Positions 5,777 through 8,539 of a stretch of 8,539 nt of DNA are shown here, in pieces. This DNA comes from Lachnospiraceae bacterium (GTDB lineage Bacteria > Bacillota > Clostridia > Lachnospirales > Lachnospiraceae). The notes under the pieces are model-generated. The model ran no database searches. It was not told where the DNA came from and saw only the letters and a list, made by a program, of their open reading frames with translations. The stretch lies in assembly GCA_003446735.1 (NCBI GenBank), contig DMCJ01000230.1, forward strand, positions 1 through 8,539, given 5' to 3'. How positions within the stretch are numbered: the stretch's first letter is position 1; the number at the start of each line of letters is the position of its first letter. Both the position numbers and the translations under genes were made by a program.

Positions 5777-6662
5777 TGTTTCTCTCCCTGATCGTATCTT
5801 CCATCAGATCATATATCTTATCGCAGCTTATATCCCCGACTTTGACATCATTCCACAATTCATAGGCTGTAACGCCCTGATAAAGAAGCATCCGAAGTCC
5901 GTTAAATGATCTTGCTCCCGCTTTTGATGCCTTTTTCATAAACAAAGTGCTCTCGGGATTATATATTATGTCAACCGCATCCGATATATGTCCGTAAAAA
6001 TCATCTTCCTTTATCGGTGCATTATCCGTATCGGGATAAAGCCCTGCGCTTGTAGCCTGGATACAGAGCATATCTTTTTTATCACCAAGTATCTCCTTAT
6101 ATTCCTCATTTCCGGCGCCTGCTGCATAAGCTTCGGGATAATGATCATTTATCTCTCCGGCAAGGCTTTCCGCCTTTTCCTTTGTGCGGTTAAAAATATA
6201 TATACTCTTAGCACCTTCCTTAGCAAGAAGGAAAGCAACTGCTCTTGCAGCTCCTCCGGCCCCCAATAATATGCAATCTCTGCCCTGTATATCTATATTT
6301 TCTTCCTCAAGCTGCCTTTTTAAGCCGAGGATATCGGTATTATAACCCTTGTATCCGTTTTCGGTCCTGACTAAAGTATTTACCGCACCTATCTTTTCTG
6401 CAAGAGGATCGATATCGGACAGATACGGTATCACGCCCTGTTTATGGGGGACCGTGGCATTAAGCCCTTTTACGTTTAAGGCATAGGCTCCTTTTACGGC
6501 TTCTCCTATATCCTCAGGTTTAACGCAAAAAGGCACGTAAATCAGATTATGATTAAATTCACGTGCCAGCTCATTATGTATGACCGGGGAAAGGGTATGT
6601 CCGACAGGATAACCCAAAAGTCCCAAAAGTCTTGTATTTCCGTTTATCTGATCAATGTTCAT
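5769..6662 (-). CDS. aroE: Shikimate dehydrogenase (NADP+)
   Basis: AroE reduces 3-dehydroshikimate to shikimate with NADPH, the fourth step of the pathway. The protein has 297 residues, near the upper end of the family. The substrate domain shows GYPVGHTLSPVIHN (17-30; Thr23 and Ser25 at the shikimate-carboxylate positions), NATVPHK (68-74) with catalytic Lys74, GAVNTLV (92-98) and NTD with catalytic Asp110. The cofactor domain has LLGAGGAARAV (132-142) and NRT, the loop usual for NADP preference, then ATSAGLYP and NGLRMLLYQG. The start codon overlaps the yqeG stop (ATGA) and lacks a clear ribosome site, so coupled translation is likely. The typical MN..NG.TRLLGLLG start supports the chosen ATG. 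The paralogue YdiB is less likely given the linkage to aroK and aroQ. Confidence 0.97.
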   Translation of the reverse strand: MNIDQINGNTRLLGLLGYPVGHTLSPVIHNELAREFNHNLIYVPFCVKPEDIGEAVKGAYALNVKGLNATVPHKQGVIPYLSDIDPLAEKIGAVNTLVRTENGYKGYNTDILGLKRQLEEENIDIQGRDCILLGAGGAARAVAFLLAKEGAKSIYIFNRTKEKAESLAGEINDHYPEAYAAGAGNEEYKEILGDKKDMLCIQATSAGLYPDTDNAPIKEDDFYGHISDAVDIIYNPESTLFMKKASKAGARSFNGLRMLLYQGVTAYELWNDVKVGDISCDKIYDLMEDTIRERNNE

Positions 6663-7195
6663 CTTGATACGCTCGTATAGTTTAAGAGGCGATTCTTCTT
6701 CAGATATCTTTTATAGAAGAAAAGCACTATATGCTCAAACCTTCTTTTTATTATTATCTGTATTTCTTCTTTCTTATCGATCTGATCCACTAAGATGCTG
6801 TATATACCGCTCGCCTTTGCTCCCCAGATGTCGGTAAAGAGCTGATCGCCGATAAAGACAGTCTCCTTTGGCGTTACATTCATCATCTCCATCGCCTTTA
6901 AGTAGCTTTTCTTAAACGGCTTGTTTGCTTTATGAATATATTTAGCTCCCTCTACTTCATCGCAGAAAGACTTTACTCTTTTTTCCTTATTGTTGGATAA
7001 GAGCATGATCTTAAAGCCTATCTTATGAAGCCTTTTAAATAATGTCTTTGCATAGTTGTCGGCCGGAGCTCCGTGCGGAACTAAGGTATTATCTATATCA
7101 TATATGAGTGCCCTTATCCCGTCATTATAAAGTTTTTCATAGTCTATCTGATAAGCGGAGTCGATCCACTCATCGGGGTAGAATCTCTTAAACAC
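6659..7195 (-). CDS. yqeG: YqeG-family HAD-type phosphatase
   Basis: The protein has 178 residues and belongs to the HAD superfamily, subclass IIIA. Motif I is DIDNTLV (33-39; D33, D35), motif II is LLSNN with Ser67, motif III is Lys92 in NKP, and motif IV is GDQLFTD (116-122; D117, D122). All catalytic residues are present, so a Mg-dependent phosphatase is expected; its physiological substrate is not established as far as I know. The tail (about 145-178) is basic and rich in Tyr/Phe. The start is GTG at 7193-7195, chosen because AAAGG lies 6 bases upstream and MFKRFYPDEW is a normal start for the family. It follows the zinc-ribbon gene by 12 bases and overlaps aroE by 4. In Bacillus subtilis yqeG and the shikimate dehydrogenase gene are also in one operon, with yqeH between them. 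Confidence 0.95.
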   Translation of the reverse strand: MFKRFYPDEWIDSAYQIDYEKLYNDGIRALIYDIDNTLVPHGAPADNYAKTLFKRLHKIGFKIMLLSNNKEKRVKSFCDEVEGAKYIHKANKPFKKSYLKAMEMMNVTPKETVFIGDQLFTDIWGAKASGIYSILVDQIDKKEEIQIIIKRRFEHIVLFFYKRYLKKNRLLNYTSVSR

Positions 7196-7201
7196 TTTTA
7201 A

Positions 7202-7206
7202 CCTTT
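7202..7206 (-). promoter_or_regulatory. Ribosome binding site supporting the GTG start of yqeG
   Basis: The 12-base gap after the zinc-ribbon stop codon reads GAAAGGTTAAAA, then GTG. AAAGG at 6 bases from the GTG is the only plausible ribosome site, and no in-frame ATG lies nearby upstream. Confidence 0.7.
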
Positions 7207-7207
7207 C

Positions 7208-8311
7208 TTACCACTCACCGTCATCGTCATTATCTTCCTTAGCATCTGTATCTGCGGGTGAGCCGGCATCACTTATATATCCGCCCTCGGTCGGGATAAG
7301 CTTCTCTATTATATCCTTTACAGTCTTATCGGCCTCTCCGGCCTTTGCGGTGATAACGGTATATTCGACATATTTATTCTTATAAGGCTCTAAATACCTG
7401 TCGATCGTCCTCTTGCCATCCTCGGTCTTAATCGTCGTCCTTAAGAGATATACGATCTTTCCCTTTACCCTTGCCTGCTTGATGTCAGAAAACTCTGCAC
7501 CGTTGTAATTTTCGGAGACCATCTTCTTATATTTTTTATAATAAGGATCAGGACTTGCCTTTCCGTCAACAGCGGTTATTATAAGGACTGCATTATCGTT
7601 TATCTTGATATATGCTCCGTCACTTTCATCCGAATGGATCAGCTTTTCGGGATATACAAACGAGATCCCGTAATCACTTTCATCGCATATCACATAGCCT
7701 TTAGGACAGGTCTGTCCGCCTTCTATCTCTTCATTTACTTCTCCGCCTTTACCAAGCAGTAAAAACAGGACGATGCCGATGATGACGACAAGGACTATAC
7801 CTCCGGCTATCGCAGCTATGATAAGCCCTGTCTTATTTCCGCTCTTACCTGCTCCCTGCGGAGGCGCTGCCTTTTGAGGCGGCATTCCCGGCATGGGCGG
7901 CATCTGCGGTTTAGGCGGCATCTGCGGCTGAGGCGAAGCTCCGGGTATCGGAGGCATGGAAACCGGCGGGGCCTGAGTGGGCACACTTCCCGTTACAGGC
8001 GCTGACGTAGGTGGAACGCTTCCCGATGAAGGTGCAGCCTGAGGCGCCGCCGCGTAGATCGGCGCTGCCTGGGAAGGAATGTTTCCTTCTCCCATCATTC
8101 CGCGCGCCGGCATATTTACAGGAGACGCCGGTGTTATTACGGGCGGAGCGATCTGCCCTGTGCCTACGGGCGGAGCGGCCTTAACTGCCGTCATATTTAT
8201 ATTGGGAGCCGCATCTGTATTACCCTGTGGTATCTCATCTGCCTTTGCTCCGCAGTTAGGACAGAATTTCCCGTTTTCCGGTATTTCAGCTCCGCAGTTT
8301 ACACAAAACAT
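7208..8311 (-). CDS. Zinc-ribbon, single-pass membrane protein with Pro/Ala-rich linker
   Basis: The protein has 367 residues. An N-terminal zinc ribbon has the four cysteines C3, C6, C17 and C20 (CVNCG...CPNCG). A long Pro/Ala/Met-rich, probably disordered linker follows (about 28-155). Lysines flank one membrane segment at about 162-187 (GLIIAAIAGG to LFLLLG). By the positive-inside rule the zinc ribbon is cytoplasmic and the rest outside. The outer domain (about 205-342: YGISFVYPEKLI..., RTIDRYLEPYKNKYVEYTVIT) is not one I can name, and it has two cysteines (C202, C209). The tail is acidic (DTDAKEDNDDDGEW). The ATG has AGGAG 7 bases upstream. It is the first gene of the operon with yqeG and the aro genes, behind its own promoter. 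Function unknown; sensing or envelope roles are guesses. Confidence 0.9.
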   Translation of the reverse strand: MFCVNCGAEIPENGKFCPNCGAKADEIPQGNTDAAPNINMTAVKAAPPVGTGQIAPPVITPASPVNMPARGMMGEGNIPSQAAPIYAAAPQAAPSSGSVPPTSAPVTGSVPTQAPPVSMPPIPGASPQPQMPPKPQMPPMPGMPPQKAAPPQGAGKSGNKTGLIIAAIAGGIVLVVIIGIVLFLLLGKGGEVNEEIEGGQTCPKGYVICDESDYGISFVYPEKLIHSDESDGAYIKINDNAVLIITAVDGKASPDPYYKKYKKMVSENYNGAEFSDIKQARVKGKIVYLLRTTIKTEDGKRTIDRYLEPYKNKYVEYTVITAKAGEADKTVKDIIEKLIPTEGGYISDAGSPADTDAKEDNDDDGEW

Positions 8312-8361
8312 ATTCCCTCTCCTTTACACCGTTAAGAAATCGCATTTACATTTCTTTTAAG

Positions 8362-8390
8362 ATTTTACCACAATGGTCACGGTTTGAAAA
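8362..8390 (-). promoter_or_regulatory. Promoter of the zinc-ribbon/yqeG/aroE-aroK-aroQ operon
   Basis: On the minus strand -35 TTTTCA (8385-8390) and -10 TAAAAT (8362-8367) are 17 bases apart. TGG directly before the -10 makes an extended -10 element. Transcription would start near 8355, giving a 5' leader of about 44 bases. No riboswitch or T-box structure fits in so short a leader. Confidence 0.65.
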
Positions 8391-8400
8391 GAAAGCATTG

Positions 8401-8444
8401 AAAAAGCCCCTCGAACCTGTCTTTTTACCAAGTCCGTGAGGCTT
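8401..8444 (-). terminator. Hairpin terminator of an upstream minus-strand unit
   Basis: On the minus strand AAGCCTC (8444-8438) pairs with GGGGCTT (8410-8404), and GGACTTG (8435-8429) pairs with CAGGTTC (8419-8413). A 2x2 internal loop separates the two helices, the apical loop has 9 bases, and a T-run ends at 8401. Three of the pairs are G-U on the minus strand but would be A-C mismatches in plus-strand RNA, so the structure belongs to minus-strand transcripts. It lies just upstream of the operon promoter and probably insulates it. Confidence 0.65.
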
Positions 8445-8539
8445 AATTATCTTCTTGTTACTCTATATTTCGTCTGTGATCATATAAAACTTAACCGCTT
8501 AAGGAAAAAATATTTCCGGTTTTATTCCTCGCACTTAAG
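8445..8539. other. AT-rich intergenic edge, possibly with the last codons of a minus-strand gene
   Basis: No complete gene is visible. In one minus-strand frame the first codons from the window edge read LKCEE followed by TAA at 8522-8524. This could be the end of a gene whose transcript stops at the 8401-8444 hairpin. Five codons are too few to be sure. Confidence 0.25.

Noticed and set aside
8490..8503. Small hairpin CTTAA-CCGC-TTAAG followed by TTTTATAT on the minus strand
   Set aside because: Five mostly A-T pairs are too weak to call a terminator; the 8401-8444 hairpin is much better.

Overview
The window looks like a chromosomal segment from a low-to-medium GC Firmicute, most likely a member of the Lachnospiraceae (Clostridia). 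This rests on the protein types together: an HD-GYP protein with degenerate GGDEF modules, an NTF2-like/SH3b lipoprotein, a DUF5688-type protein, a zinc-ribbon membrane protein with a Pro/Ala-rich linker, and the gene order yqeG-aroE-aroK-aroQ-efp. The family assignment is inference. No phage genes, insertion sequences, CRISPR arrays or plasmid functions are visible.

Layout. Positions 1-1647 (+) hold the 3' part of a cyclic-di-GMP signalling gene that enters from the left. It meets everything else head-on at a perfect 23-base palindrome (1688-1710) that can terminate transcription from both sides. All remaining genes are on the minus strand. Read right to left, 8522-8539 may hold the last codons of another minus-strand gene. 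A hairpin terminator (8401-8444) and a good sigma-A-type promoter (8362-8390) follow. Next comes a tight operon: zinc-ribbon membrane protein, yqeG, aroE, aroK, aroQ, with gaps or overlaps of +12, -4, -8 and -4 bases. efp follows after 80 bases, with a possible promoter of its own and a clear terminator at 4129-4153. Then come a DUF5688 gene, a promoter, tRNA-Arg(CCG), and an SH3 lipoprotein gene only 47 bases behind the tRNA.

Function. The aro genes encode three consecutive shikimate-pathway steps (3-dehydroquinate to 3-dehydroshikimate, shikimate and shikimate 3-phosphate). YqeG is a HAD-type phosphatase that is also next to aro genes in Bacillus. EF-P helps ribosomes through polyproline stretches. 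The zinc-ribbon protein and the SH3 lipoprotein are envelope proteins of unknown job, and DUF5688 has no known function.

Most of the window is ordinary housekeeping. I see no clear new multi-gene system. The least explained parts are the DUF5688 gene with a tandem octamer over its promoter region, the tRNA-lipoprotein tandem, the zinc-ribbon protein heading the shikimate operon, and the HD-GYP protein with two degenerate cyclase-like modules.
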